Shown here in pieces: positions 11,687 to 22,492 of a stretch of DNA of 64,000 bases. A model generated the notes under the pieces. It was not told where the DNA came from. It worked only from the letters and a program-made list of their open reading frames with translations, and searched no databases. The DNA is taken from positions 620,001 to 684,000 of the forward strand of contig PUFA01000165.1 in NCBI GenBank assembly GCA_003508835.1, in the 5' to 3' direction. How positions within the stretch are numbered: the stretch's first letter is position 1; every line of letters starts with the position of its first letter. A program made the translations under genes and the position numbers. Origin of the DNA: Eonycteris spelaea. Its lineage: Eukaryota; Chordata; Mammalia; Chiroptera; Pteropodidae.

Positions 11687-11977
11687 CAGATTTCAGTTTA
11701 TTCTGGCTTTCTCCACTTCATGTCCATCTTTTCTTCTCACTAGCCTTCCCTGCAAACTTTAGGTTCCTGTACACAGAAAGAGCAGCTTCACATAGACTGT
11801 TTAACCAGCTGTAACAATGGCAAAAGTTCAAACCTCTATGATAAATTTCAATAATATATATCTTCTAAAAGTTCTGCTTTTCTGAGCAATTTCTAACAAG
11901 TGCAGCAGTAAATATGGCCACTATATGCATAAAATTCACACTCTGTAAGTTTAGCCCTGAAAGAACCTTTTATGATA
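11687..11977. repeat. Unidentified dispersed repeat X, copy 2
   Basis: Second copy of the sequence at 5070-5365, same orientation, 6.6 kb apart. The two diverge mostly by substitutions and short indels, as expected of old interspersed copies. Confidence 0.6.
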
Positions 11978-12314
11978 TCTCTGACCATAAAAACCTTCCA
12001 GAAGGAGTCAGAATAGAGGCAGCTTAGTCATGTACCCATTCCTGCACCTACTGTTGTAGTCGGAGCAGGGTTGAAGGTTCAGCAAAGCCTGAGACTTATT
12101 CCTTTATGACCGAAGAGAAGAAAGGTGACAGACCCTACTTGACATATATAAAAGGTTATCTATTGGGAAAATAAGAATTGGGTCCCCAAAATGAGGAGGA
12201 AAAAGTGATAGGCAAATAAATGTTGGTGTTCACAACACCCTTCCTGCTTTCTTCTTTGGGGTGGTGCTGTATTTACTTGAAGATGGTGAAATGAGATGTC
12301 ATTGACTTGTAAGA
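11978..12314. other. Unassigned interval
   Basis: Nothing recognised. Confidence 0.35.
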
Positions 12315-12510
12315 AATTGTTACTACACCCAGGCACTGAGCTTAGCACTTCTTATATATTATCTTCGTTTAATCTCTGCAATAACTCTATGACAAAACCA
12401 AAGCTTAGAGAGGTACAACAACTTTCCCCAGGTCCCTCATCTGGGTAGTAGAGGAGCTAGAACTTGAATTCAGGTCTGTCTGTCTGCTCCTTAGCCTTTA
12501 CCTACACATC
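12315..12510 (-). repeat. MIR SINE
   Basis: 'ccaggcactgagcttagcac', 'aagcttagagaggtacaac', 'gaacttgaattcaggtctgt' follow the reverse complement of MIR. Confidence 0.75.
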
Positions 12511-12783
12511 CAGAAGTTGTATTGAGTCTAATGGTAAACATATTCTCACACTATTATGCTAGTTCAACCTTGGCAATTTTGTACAAATTGATCAACAAGC
12601 TGAGAAAACTGCCTCTTTCTCCCTCCTTGCAGAAAAAGAATGGTGCTGCCAGTGAAATAAAGATGGCTAGCCTCAATGTAATTCTCACTAGTACTTGGCA
12701 AGACAATTCCTACATTACAAACTTTAAGGGAAAGCAGAGGAAAGGGTCTCCATTTTAACAACCCAGAAAGGTTGGACATTTTT

Positions 12784-13055
12784 AGACTGCTGCTATCTTA
12801 GAGCAGTTGTAACATCACTGTATTATTGTTTATAATATACAACTTTTTGTGACAATGAATAAAACTTTCATACTATTAGTTAATCAGTAGATTTTGAACT
12901 GAAGAAAACAACAGTTTAAATTCTGATGCCTTCTGTATTCTCTAAGGTAGAATTGAGTGAAAGCCTAGAGGGAAAGTGGACAATTTGTATGTTTTAGGAG
13001 GGTGGTGGGTGGTTCCTATGTGACACCGAAGGTACCAGGATTTGGTACTTTTTAG
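12784..13055. repeat. Unidentified repeat A, copy 2
   Basis: Second copy of 10321-10595, same orientation, offset about 2.46 kb. The sequence between the copies is unrelated to either flank, so this is not a simple tandem duplication. Confidence 0.7.
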
Positions 13056-13378
13056 GAACCTTAAGGTCTTGTCCTTTGCAGAATGGAGAGGCAGAGATGT
13101 TCATATCTCAAAGTTCTTTTCTGTATAACCAGAAATATTAGTTGAGCACTTGAAAGGTGTTCAGAATTATTTAATGCACCAAATGGATGTCAGACTATGA
13201 TATATCTCAGCTGGAATTTGCAACTTTTTAAACCAGAGGGAAGATGAACTGTAAAGGTCCAGACAGGAGACATTAGAAGGTTAGGAGGCTTTCTTCTCTC
13301 TACTCAATTCTCTTCTGTTCTTTTAGCTGGAGAAGGCAGGCAGGCCCAAGTTGAAGCTGAGCTATAGCTGTTTGAGTG
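13056..13378. other. Unassigned interval
   Basis: Nothing recognised. Confidence 0.35.
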
Positions 13379-13585
13379 ATAAACTGGATGTGATGTTCTC
13401 ACAACTGTCACTTTAATCTAAAACAAATTCTGCCTGACTGTGGTATTTTCTGTCTTGGGTCACACCCTTCTCTGGGAGTATAAACTATGAGTTACATTTC
13501 AAGGACTCTGTAGCCAGTTCATACTCTCACCAGGGTTTTGGAGCCACTCAAGTCCTTTTATGTTTACTGAAGGGAAATTGTCGTT
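13379..13585. repeat. Unidentified repeat C, copy 1
   Basis: Colinear with 14829-15035: 'ataaactggatg', 'tttaatctaaaacaaattct', 'gcctgact.tggtat', 'cccttctctggga', 'caaggactc', 'ggggttttgg/agggttttgg'. Identity about 80-85% by eye. Confidence 0.7.
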
Positions 13586-14732
13586 CACAACATGCAGCTA
13601 TTTGTGTTTAGGCTAATCTGGTCTATAATGCATTTGGCAAAAAAGAGAGGAAGAGTTTGGGAAATCCTTTTTTATAGAATAGTCTTTTACGCACGAGGAC
13701 AGAACAGAGCAGGATACGGGAAACACTGCCCCTAGCTCCTGCTCACCCACCTAGGTCTTTTTTCACAATGTGACCATCTCAGTTTGGTGGCCTTAGGAGT
13801 AGATTTGAGACTAGGATCTGAATGAAAGTTTATTTGGGAGATGATCCTAGGAAGCACTGAAAGGAGAATAGAGTAAACCAGGAAGGGAAGGAAGCCAATA
13901 AAGGGTGTATGAGCAAACAACCATATGGGTAGGCAGAACTGAATCCTCTTGAGACCTGAAGTGGCAATGGAGAGCACCATTGGAACTATCCCTCCATCAC
14001 TCATTGGTGGAGGGCTGCTCCCAATACTTTCTGGTACTTCTGGGCTGCCATGGGCAGTTAGGAGACTTCTGGCTACCAGAGAAAATGCTTGAGCAAGAAA
14101 ATGAAAATGGTGGTAGTGGGTAACCTACAGGGTTTCTTGTATTGGTCAGGTGTGGGGGACAGAAGTTGGCAATGGCAGTGACTGCTGCTGGTTCTGTTGT
14201 AGGAGGTAAGAGGGAAGACTCCATCTTGCACACCCACCTCTTATATAAGTAATTTGCCAGCTCCTCACTCCTCTTTTTGCTGTGGACAAAGGCAGACTCT
14301 TCACAAACCCTGTGGAGATTCTGAGGAATTCTCTCTCTGAACCTCACTGAGGACAGACAATTACACAGCAACAGCTTAGTTCTGCCAATAACTGTCTCCT
14401 TGGCAACCTAAGGCCCAGTGTAACAGAAATGAAATACATTTTTAAAATATATATGGGTATGAAAAATATGTAAAGGCTCTTCTTACTTTTTCATAAAAAT
14501 GCTTTTGAGTAGCATATAGTTTTTTAACAGTGATTAAACATAATGGGTTTTCTAACACTATATCCAGAAGTCCTTACCAAATCAGTTCCTCCTAGCTCTA
14601 GATTTTTCTCAGTGATGTGTTTCTAGGAGAGGCATAGATGCTTCCTTCCAACTGAGGTGCTTGCTTCTTTTTATAGCAAATGACATACTACCACATGATG
14701 GCCCCCAAAGAGCATTTCTTTGCCAGTGACAA
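13586..14732. other. Unassigned interval
   Basis: Positions 13740-14060 have the feel of an old LTR or LINE relic ('agtttatttgggagatgatc') but I cannot place it. Minus-strand open frames at 13732-14004 and 13997-14371 show no known domain. Confidence 0.35.
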
Positions 14733-14828
14733 GTCTTGACTGTCATCAGCAACAACACTCACTTGCTGTGTGAACTTGGGCATGTCACTTACCCTCTCTG
14801 GGTCTCAGTGGCCTCATCTGTGAGAGCC
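14733..14828 (+). repeat. MIR SINE fragment
   Basis: 'ctgtgtgaacttgggcatgt' and 'ctgggtctcagtggcctcat' are the MIR core; it stops exactly where repeat C copy 2 begins, suggesting that repeat C was inserted in the MIR. Confidence 0.75.
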
Positions 14829-15035
14829 ATAAACTGGATGCAATGTTCTCACAGATCTCTCTTTAATCTAAAACAAATTCTGCCTGACTATGGTATATTT
14901 GTACCTTGGATCATACCCTTCTCTGGGAATATAAACTCTGATTTATATTCCAAGGACTCCATAGCTGGTTTACACTCTCACTGGGGTTTTGGGGCCACAC
15001 AGATCCTTTCAGGTTAACTGGAGAGAAATCTTCCC
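14829..15035. repeat. Unidentified repeat C, copy 2
   Basis: Second copy of 13379-13585, same orientation, offset 1450 bp, starting sharply after the MIR fragment. Confidence 0.7.
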
Positions 15036-15084
15036 TTAAGATCTCAGTGTGTTAGCTGAGAAATAAAACCTCGACCCACGCTTC

Positions 15085-15290
15085 CTTTTGCTGCAGTGTA
15101 AAGAGCAAGGTTCCAACACAGCGCTTTGACTTTGCTGTCTGTATGATTTGGACAAGTCAGTTAATCTCACCAAACCTCAGTTTCCTTATATAAAAGATGG
15201 GGCAAATAATTGTATCAACATCTTAGAGTTATTGGAAACAGTTAAAGGAGATCATCTATATAAAGCTACTTAGAAAACATTATTTTCAAA
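15085..15290 (+). repeat. MIR SINE
   Basis: 'tttggacaagtcagttaatc', 'caaacctcagtttccttata' and 'gatggggcaaataattgta' follow MIR; the 3' part is diverged. Confidence 0.75.
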
Positions 15291-15403
15291 AGAAAGAAAA
15301 GGATTTTCATTTTGCAGGATTCTTTCTTCTTTGCTTCTTTCTATCTTTACTAATGCCTCCCACACCACTTCTCAGGAGCTGGTCTCCCTGGATTCTGAAA
15401 ATT

Positions 15404-15429
15404 GTTTGTTTGTTTGTTTGTTTGTTTAA
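15404..15429 (+). repeat. (TTTG)n microsatellite
   Basis: Six uninterrupted TTTG units. Confidence 0.9.
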
Positions 15430-15484
15430 TCTCCTCTAGTGATACTTAAATCTCTACAGTTCAATTTTGTTGATGATGTTATAA

Positions 15485-15870
15485 TGATTATTTTTTTTGT
15501 TTTCAATTACCACATGCTCACTGTAGAAGACATAAATTAAGTAAGTAAACAAACAAACAAACAAATAAATAAAAGCATGAAGAAATAAGGAGGTGAATGG
15601 GCCATAATTCTACAGCCCAAAAGCAACCATGATTAACAGGTTTTTTTTTGTTTACATTTTTTCAGAGGGGGAGGTACATGGTTAAGCCCCCAGACTATAT
15701 AGATTTTGTGTCTTGACTCTCATTTAATATTATTAGGTAACCATTTTATTGTCATTAAAACTTCTTGAACATGGTCTGTTACGAATATTTGTTATAATTT
15801 ACCTAACCATTCCCCTATTGTTGGGCATTTAAGATATTTCTGTATATTCTCTCTTAAAAATAATTCTCAG
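15485..15870 (-). mobile_element. L1ME-like LINE fragment
   Basis: Contains 'agcaaccatgattaacagg' and 'taaccattcccctattgttg' with 'gggcatttaagatatttctg', typical of the reverse complement of old L1ME 3' ends. An A-rich AAAC/AAAT run lies at 15542-15575. Confidence 0.55.
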
Positions 15871-16089
15871 GACTCAGTCATAAATCTCCCAGCTTTCCCT
15901 CTTTTCAAGCCCTCTATGGAAGTCATTCTGTGAGTGGTTCTATTAAATCTTTCCAAAGCCCAGCACAGTTGTAGGAGCAAGTTCATCACATCTACTCTCA
16001 GCTGCCACCCTCCCTCCCCCTTGCTGTCCTGAGGTTTTTGACTCTGGGTAAGCCCTCCTGCCCCTGTAGTGAACAGTCATAGTTTTTGC

Positions 16090-16470
16090 TTCTTGTTGGT
16101 CTAGCAAGTGTTAGCAACGCCCTTCTTCTAGAGTTCAACTTGACCTCCTGGGCCTGGGCATATGAGTCAGCCCTGGACCATCCTAGTGCCCTATCCCAAC
16201 CAGCAATGGTGATTGATCCAAAGAGTAGTGACAGAAACTATGAAGGATCAGAGTCCTTCCCTGAGATAAAATGCAGATGCTGTGAGATACAGGTGATGAG
16301 CCATGGCCGTGGCAGCCAAGAGCAGCAGTGCCATCTTCCCATGATATGGAGGAAGCTTTTGCAAAAGGAGAAAATGAAGAAAGCAAAGGCAGCCAGTAAA
16401 GAGAGAGAAAGGACCTGGACACAGGGCACACCAGCCCTGACCCTGAGGGCCTGCCTGCTGCGTATCTGCC
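16090..16470 (+). repeat. Ancient interspersed repeat R
   Basis: 'ggcatatgagtcagccctgg', 'ggtgattgatccaaagag', 'cagagtccttccctgagat' and later 'gatgagccatggccgtgg' follow family R in sense orientation. A 129-codon open frame across it (16086-16475) is probably chance. Confidence 0.5.
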
Positions 16471-17704
16471 TCTGAATTTGGGAACTAGCCCCAGAACCTC
16501 CCCAGCTGCCTGAGTCCTCTTTCCTCATTGCCTACACCAGACTGAATTAGGATTCGGCTCTCTACTCAGAAGATCCTGACTGATCCATCCCTCAAAGTGT
16601 CCTTCCAAAAGGTTGCCCAATAGAGCCTGTGACATCTTCCAGGAGAGTATGAGTTCAGGCACCCATGTAACTTGGCAAAAGCTACGAATTTCTCTTTCCG
16701 GACTTCCCTAGAACAAAAAGGGAACCTACGCAAATGAACCCTAGGAACCCTAGATTCTCCTGCACTAAACCACAAGCCCCTGTCAGTGCTGGCTCATGGC
16801 GACATGACCCTTCAGACATAGTGAAAGTAAATGCCCCAGACATAGGACAAGATGGACTCAGAAAAGGGAGCTTGACTTTGGAGAGAAACACACTGAAATG
16901 CCAGAGAGAGAGAAGAGAAGACAATTAGAAATAGGGAGCTTTCCCTTTTATTTGTATCCCTATTTTTAAAGTGTGAGTTTCTCAACACTTTGCTTTTAAA
17001 CTGTTGTTAACCTTTTTCATCACTGGATAAGAAGAAATAAAGGGCTAGAGGCATTTTTAGAGGCATGATGCAAGTAAATGTTCTCTGAAACTGTTTTGTA
17101 ATCCTCCGTTCAAAAGTGTGGCTCTGAAAGTTTTCTTAAATGTGTGAGAAACCACCTTTGCAAGAAAATGTTTCACATGTGTGAGAAACTTTTGGGAAAT
17201 CACTTTTGTTTTTGTTTTACCGAGTAGATTCATGAAGCCAGGACCGGTTTAAACAGGAATCTCCTCAGCGGGATCTATCTTATGTCTAGAAAGAGTAGGG
17301 CTTTCTCAGATGCATTCTGCATCATAATCCCTACAGGAGTTGGAATAAAATTCCACTTCCCTGCCCCCACCCTTCACAAGGTTCTCTGGGTCATTCTACA
17401 GCAGGTGTTCACAGTTTGCACTTAGAGAAACCCCAGCCACGTGGTGTGATTTGAGGGCCTTCAGAAGGTTCGTCCTTCTAATGAAATTCTGTCAATATCT
17501 TAAGTGAACTTTTAGTTTCTTTTCTCTTTCTAAAATTTATTTATTTTTAATTTTTTAATGTTGCCATATATTTGACCCCTTTTACCCCATCTACCTCCCA
17601 CTTAGTTTCTTTTAAAATGCAAATGTTTTAGGAGAGGAAAAGCCTATTTTGATTAGTCCTGAAGTCCTTAGATTAAACCCAAACTACTTTTGAGTCCTGC
17701 CCAT
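16471..17704. other. Unassigned interval
   Basis: No gene or repeat recognised in 1.2 kb; several overlapping short open frames at 16566-16928 on both strands without splice context. Confidence 0.35.
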
Positions 17705-17905
17705 ATTGTTTTTCATACATTATTTCACCTAGTGCTTATCTTGCAGGGTTGTTATGACGATATGGTCTCCAGTTGGCAGAGGAAGAAACATACTCAGTGA
17801 GGTCGAATGATTTTCCTAAAGCTTCACAGTTTAGGAAGTAGCCCCGCTATGATTTGAATATAGGAACACCTGACTCCAAAGCCCTTTTCTTTCCAGATTG
17901 ACAGC
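17705..17905 (-). repeat. MIR SINE
   Basis: 'gttggcagaggaagaaaca', 'tttcctaaagcttcacagtt', 'caaagcccttttctttcc' match reverse-complement MIR. Confidence 0.7.
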
Positions 17906-18436
17906 TGTTTCCTGTAGAAAGCAGCACAGAACCGGTGAGTGTGCCATGCAGAAATAAAAGGAGGGAGGTTCTGAGTAAAGGGTGCTCCCTGGGGTGCACA
18001 GGCCTGGGAGAGAGCCAAAGGGAGGCACCCAGGTGTGTGCTGAGCCACACTGAGAGGCAGATGGAGACACTTACAGACAGATCCCCAGCCTTCACTCCTT
18101 GGCCCAGGGCTACAGACATCACTGTGTGTTGGGCAAGGCCACAAGCCTGGCTATTATATTCAGAGCCATAACAGTACTGGCACTAGTGGGTGTCCAGTGA
18201 TTGCCCACTGCTGTTGGCAACAGAATAGCAATGTTTTACCATTTTATTTCCCTTCCTCCAATGGCATCCAGGCTAGTCTTCCTTTTTTTTTCTATCTTAA
18301 TCAAAGAAAGGTCCTGATCATTAAACTCTCTGACTGAGGCACCCTGATAGGGATATTGCTCTTGTGGCTTCCATATTATTGACAGTGACCCAAGAATTGG
18401 CATAGTTCCTGTTAAGTAGATGGAAATACCTGTTTC
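17906..18436. other. Unassigned interval
   Basis: Relatively GC-rich; short overlapping open frames on both strands but nothing recognised. Confidence 0.35.
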
Positions 18437-18715
18437 TAATTTAGCATAGCCATACTACACTCTGTTGGACTCCCCAAAGGGTCAAGACACCCTACTTCAT
18501 GGAGAAATCTTGTCATTCCCACCACTGATTCGAACCACATAACCCTTCCATTCTTCACCCAGAGCATCAGCAGCAACTTCTGTGGCCATACAGTTCTCAT
18601 AAAAGGTACAAAGTTTGCTTTCATCATCCACATCGGCTGCTTCAGGATGTTTCAGCCAGTGGCCAGGAAAGGGCTGAAACATCCTGAAGCAGCCGACCAC
18701 CTCTGTGGCTCCATA
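18437..18715 (-). pseudogene. RPS6: Processed RPS6 pseudogene, 5' part
   Basis: A retrocopy of the mRNA for 40S ribosomal protein S6, a small-subunit structural protein. On the minus strand the frame runs from an ATG at 18682 and, after a scrambled start, gives [20 protein letters not shown] plus ISGGNDK, which is the S6 N-terminal region (about residues 35-60). Upstream of the ATG, 'gctgcttcaggatg' corresponds to the end of the RPS6 5' UTR. No introns interrupt a stretch that is split in the parent gene, so this is a retrocopy. It is broken: residues 2-20 are scrambled, several bases are lost after GGNDK causing a frameshift, and similarity fades near 18437, so more than three quarters of the coding sequence is missing. 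No poly(A) tail was found at the left edge. The scrambled N-terminus coincides with a perfect 25-bp inverted repeat. Confidence 0.85.
18633..18696. repeat. Perfect 25-bp inverted repeat (hairpin)
   Basis: Left arm 18633-18657 and right arm 18672-18696 are exact reverse complements, with a 14-bp spacer (18658-18671). It lies over the start codon region of the RPS6 pseudogene; the right arm is the parental 5' UTR/start, the left arm replaces normal codons. Confidence 0.95.
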
Positions 18716-18909
18716 AAAAAGCAGCAATAGGGGTCTCCTTTCAATGCTTGTATCTCCCTTCATGCTATTTGTCAATCAAGGGTTCAAAGTGAAAAGAGGC
18801 TGGGAGATACTCAGACCTGAATCTCCAGAACATTAATTTCCCTACCATACCTATAACTATAACCATCCCACACCAATACCCTGAAATACATGCCCAGGGA
18901 AATATGCTA

Positions 18910-19382
18910 CATTGCAAAATTTTCATGCATTCTGTGTTTATACCCTTCTGTAGACCTGTCCCCCACTGACTCTGAACTGAGCCTTGTGACCTGCTTTGGC
19001 CAAAGAGAGAATTACTAACCTGACACAGGTAGAATTTGTGCATGTGGCTTTGCCTTTTCTTGCTGCTCTTCAAAACCCTCAAACCATCATGTGAAGACAT
19101 CCAAAACAATCTACTGGAAGATAAAAAGCCAAGTGGTGGCCACTCTTCCCTGGCTAAGGGTCCCTAGGCTAATCAGCCTGCCAATCACCAGCCCTATGAG
19201 TAAACTATCATAGACAATCCAACCCAAGCCCAGCCACCTGCTAACCTCTGAATTCAGCCAAGCCAGCTTCGACAAGAAGAGCCACCCAACTGACCCAGAG
19301 CTGGAAGAAATAACAAGTGTTTGCTATTTTAAGCTACTAGATTTGGGGATAGTTTGTTGCGCAGAAAAAACTAACTGATATA
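18910..19382 (+). mobile_element. MLT1-group MaLR LTR
   Basis: 'ttgtgacctgctttggccaa', 'tcttgctgctcttcaaaacc', 'atcatgtgaagacatccaa', ending 'tttgctattttaagctacta', 'gatttggggatagtttgttg', 'ctaactgatata', the 3' end of the MLT1F-to-K-like subgroups. Confidence 0.75.
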
Positions 19383-19399
19383 ACTAGGCAAAGTCATGA

Positions 19400-19785
19400 G
19401 TGGAGACTGGTTACTTCTTTTACTCTTTGCCCCAGTATGGTTTCCTGGGAAACTTGTCCTGGCCATTGGGATGTGAACAAGAGTGCCATGTGCTAATTCT
19501 AGGTAATACCCCTAAAGTGAGCTGCTTATTAAATAATTGTGTAGGCACTCCCCTTGCCTTTTCCACTTTTGTGTTATCTATGAAATGGTTAAGAGCTGGG
19601 TGAGCTTCTTGGAACTACAGATGGAAGCCATGTATTAGACGACACAGATATTCTGTCAGCCTACACTGCCTTTCTTGAGACTAATTGGTGAGAGAGAAGT
19701 AAACCACTGCCCCATTTAAGCCAATGTACTTTGGGGTCACTATTACAGCACCGTAGTCTACCCTAACTAATATACCCTCTTACTA
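19400..19785 (+). mobile_element. Second MLT1-like LTR
   Basis: 'ctggccattgggatgtgaac' near the start and 'gagagagaagtaaaccac', 'ccatttaagccaatgtactt', 'ctaccctaactaata' at the end fit a related MaLR LTR in the same orientation, directly after the previous one. Confidence 0.65.
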
Positions 19786-19950
19786 GCCATATAACTTTGA
19801 AGCAACTCATAAACACTTCTATGTTTCATGTACTTTAAGGAAGAGGGCTAATTATGTCTCCTTCGTAGTGTTGTTGCAAAGATGAAGTAAGAGTGCACCT
19901 ATTAAGAGCTTAATGCTGCCTCACACACTGAATTCTCTCAGTGAATGGCC
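19786..19950 (+). repeat. MIR SINE fragment
   Basis: 'actagccatataactttgaa', 'gtagtgttgttgcaaagatg' match the MIR centre. Confidence 0.6.
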
Positions 19951-20157
19951 GTTCTCACGACATCTTCAGCACTGGCTTTGTTCTTTAAATATTTGTAGAT
20001 ACCTAGCTAAGCCAGATTTTCAGTTTTATCTCTGAACCGTGGCCAGTAGATAATAAGGTGGATGGGTGAGATTTTCTTCAATTAATTCTCTTTTGAGTAT
20101 TCCCTGTTGGCTAAACTTTCCATGCATGGACCATGCCTGCTTCTCGCCTTGCTGACT

Positions 20158-20570
20158 GTATAGGTCTGTTTATCTAATGCTGTGTAACTAATCACCCCAA
20201 AACTTTGTGGCTTTAAACACCAGTTATTTTATTATTATCTTATGCTTCTGTGGGTCATCTGGGCTTTGGTAAGGGTCTCTCATGTTGTTTCAGTCAAATA
20301 GTAGCTGGGCTTGGCATCATTCCTAAGACTTCTTTACTCACATGTCTGGTGGTAGATGCCAGCTAGCTAGCTGCCGAGAACTGAATAGGAATGCTGACCA
20401 GATTACCTACACATGGCCTGGATTTTCTCATGCTGGGTTCCAAAATAAGTGTACCAAGATAACCAGGCAGAATCTCTATTGCCTTTAGTGACCTAGCCTC
20501 AGAAGTCACGTTAATATTACACTTGTCATAGTCAGAGGCTTTCTGGATTCAAGGAAACAGAGCAACCTCT
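20158..20570 (-). mobile_element. MLT1-group MaLR LTR
   Basis: 'aatgctgtgtaactaatcac', 'cccaaaactttgtggcttta', 'ctgtgggtcatctgggcttt' and 'ctcacatgtctggtgg' are the reverse complement of MLT1 LTRs like 18910-19382. Confidence 0.75.
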
Positions 20571-20689
20571 CAAGAAGAGTATCAAAGAGTTTGCAGACAA
20601 TGTTTTAAATCCACCATGTATAACTAAGAAGTCAATAAGGGAAGGCCATAAGACATAGAGAAAATAGACTGACAGAGTATACAAAACAG

Positions 20690-20925
20690 TCATGAGAGCC
20701 TAGATTCTGGAGTTCAGCTGCCTAAGGTCTAAATCCTAGTTTCCCCCCACTTCTGGTTGGGTAAATTATCTCACTTGTATGCTTTTCAGTGAACTATTCT
20801 AAAAAGTTGTGTAATAATAATATCACCCTCATAATGTTGAGTTGTGAAGTTTGAGTATAGCACACATGCCTGATGCACACAGTATGAGTTCAACGAAAGT
20901 CAGCCACTATGATGTTGTTCTTGTC
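20690..20925 (+). repeat. MIR SINE
   Basis: 'gagcctagattctggagttc', 'gtctaaatcctagttt', 'ataatatcaccctcataatg' and 'agtatgagttcaacgaaag' in MIR order. Confidence 0.7.
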
Positions 20926-21479
20926 GGGAATCACAAATTAGAATTTTTCTAGTGAACTTCTGGCTCTTCCTCAATTAGCTGAGTAAAGAACTACCCTCTT
21001 TGGCCCTGGTTAAAGTAGTTGGCCTTACTTGGCTAGCATTCTAGGATTCTAGGAAGTGTGACTGCTTATTATTTATCTTAGTTGTTGATGCTACAATGAT
21101 AGAAGAAATCATACAAACTCTTGAAATCTCAGGACTTCCTCCGCAACCATATTTCCATTCCCCAAGAGCACATTTTCTCTTTATTAATTTGACCTCTATT
21201 TCTTTCCTCAACTACTTTTCCCAAATTGTTCTGGACTGTGGCATGGACTATAATGATGAAGCTGGCTGTGAACCAAAAATACAACTCACTCATAAATGTT
21301 TCACCAAGAGAAGGGAGGCAAGTGGAAGGCTCTTAAAATCATTCTGGAGGCTCCACAAACACTGATTCTCATCTGCAATGCATAGTAATCGAAAGCTGTC
21401 TGACTTTTCTGAGGAAAGCCAAATTTACTACATCTTTTCTTATTAATTTTTAATTAGACCAATCCATGAATGTATTCTC
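20926..21479. other. Unassigned interval
   Basis: An open frame at 21096-21365 (+, 89 codons) shows no recognised motif. No repeat assigned. Confidence 0.35.
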
Positions 21480-21639
21480 CCATTAAATGAAACTGAAACT
21501 GTGCAGATAAAGCTAACATTTCTTTGACCACCTCTTGGAAAAAACACCCAGACCCACAACACCCCTGAGGTAACTGCTATCATTTTTGTCTGTACCTTTC
21601 AGACTCTTTTCTCTGTCTTTATACACATATATCTGGAAC

Positions 21640-21755
21640 ATTGAAAATACACAGATTTACACACACATACACACACATATATGTATGTATGTATATATAT
21701 GTATATGTATATGTATATGTTATATATGTATATGTATATGCATATGTATATATCC
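21640..21755 (+). repeat. (CA/TA)n-(TGTA)n microsatellite
   Basis: Begins as a 'cacacacatacacacacata' run, then alternates TATG/TATATG units up to 21755. Confidence 0.9.
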
Positions 21756-21824
21756 CAGTCTCTGGGTCAGGAATATAGGAAAGAGGTTAGTGAATACTCA
21801 TTAAGTGACAGTCAAACTAGTTTG

Positions 21825-22185
21825 TAGTCAAGCTAGAGTCCTCTGCAGGCCATTCTTGGGGGAAAGACCTACATCCAAGCCCACTTATGTGGTTGTTGAC
21901 AGACCCATATTCCCTTGCCATCAACCCTATCCCTCGACAGGGCTGCCTCATGACATGGAAGCTGGATTCCCCAGAGCAAGAAATCAAGAGAGAAAGAGAG
22001 AGCACCCAGTACGAAAACTACAGTCTTTTGTAACCAAATCTCAAAAGTGACATCCCATCACTTCCCCCAATATTTATTCATTAATTGAGTCAATAACCCC
22101 CAAAAGAGAGGTTCTGTTTAAGAGGAGGAGATTGTCAGAGGCAGAGATCATTGGGGACCATTTTAGAGACTGCCTACCACTGTAT
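21825..22185 (-). mobile_element. MLT1-group MaLR LTR, partial
   Basis: 'cagggctgcctcatgacatg', 'gaagctggattccccagagc', 'agtgacatcccatcacttc' and 'ctgcctaccact' fit the second half of a reverse-complement MLT1 LTR; its first half is missing. Inserted in the L1ME copy. Confidence 0.7.
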
Positions 22186-22330
22186 GTTTACATAAAACAT
22201 ATTATACTGTAACTAACTTTCCATGACTTGCTTTTTTTCAATCAACAATATATCTTAGAGATCTATCCATGTTATCACATATATCTCAAATCTGTTTAAA
22301 CACAGTATAGAGAGTTCCATGACATAGATC

Positions 22331-22492
22331 AGTGTTTCTTAACTCTGGCTTTTTTATTTCTTTTATGATGCACAGATTAGATTCCATACCTGGCAATAAG
22401 GATTTTACTGTATCTGGGTTGAAGGTCAGCATGGCTCTTCTTAAAAGCTTCCCAAGTGTTTAGGGAGCAGTCAGAATTGAGAACCACTGGTA
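22331..22492. mobile_element. MER5A-type hAT-Charlie element
   Basis: Begins 'cagtgtttcttaactctg' and ends 'cagaattgagaaccactg', the inverted ends of MER5A, about 160 bp apart. Weak 8-bp flanks (acatagat / gtacagat, 5 of 8 identical) may be a decayed target duplication in the L1ME. Confidence 0.75.

Noticed and set aside
10321..15035. One segmental duplication explaining pairs A, C and X together
   Set aside because: The offsets differ (2.46, 1.45 and 6.6 kb) and the intervening sequences are unrelated, so three independent events are needed.
16086..16475. 129-codon plus-strand frame
   Set aside because: It coincides with an old interspersed repeat (family R) and shows no splice context.
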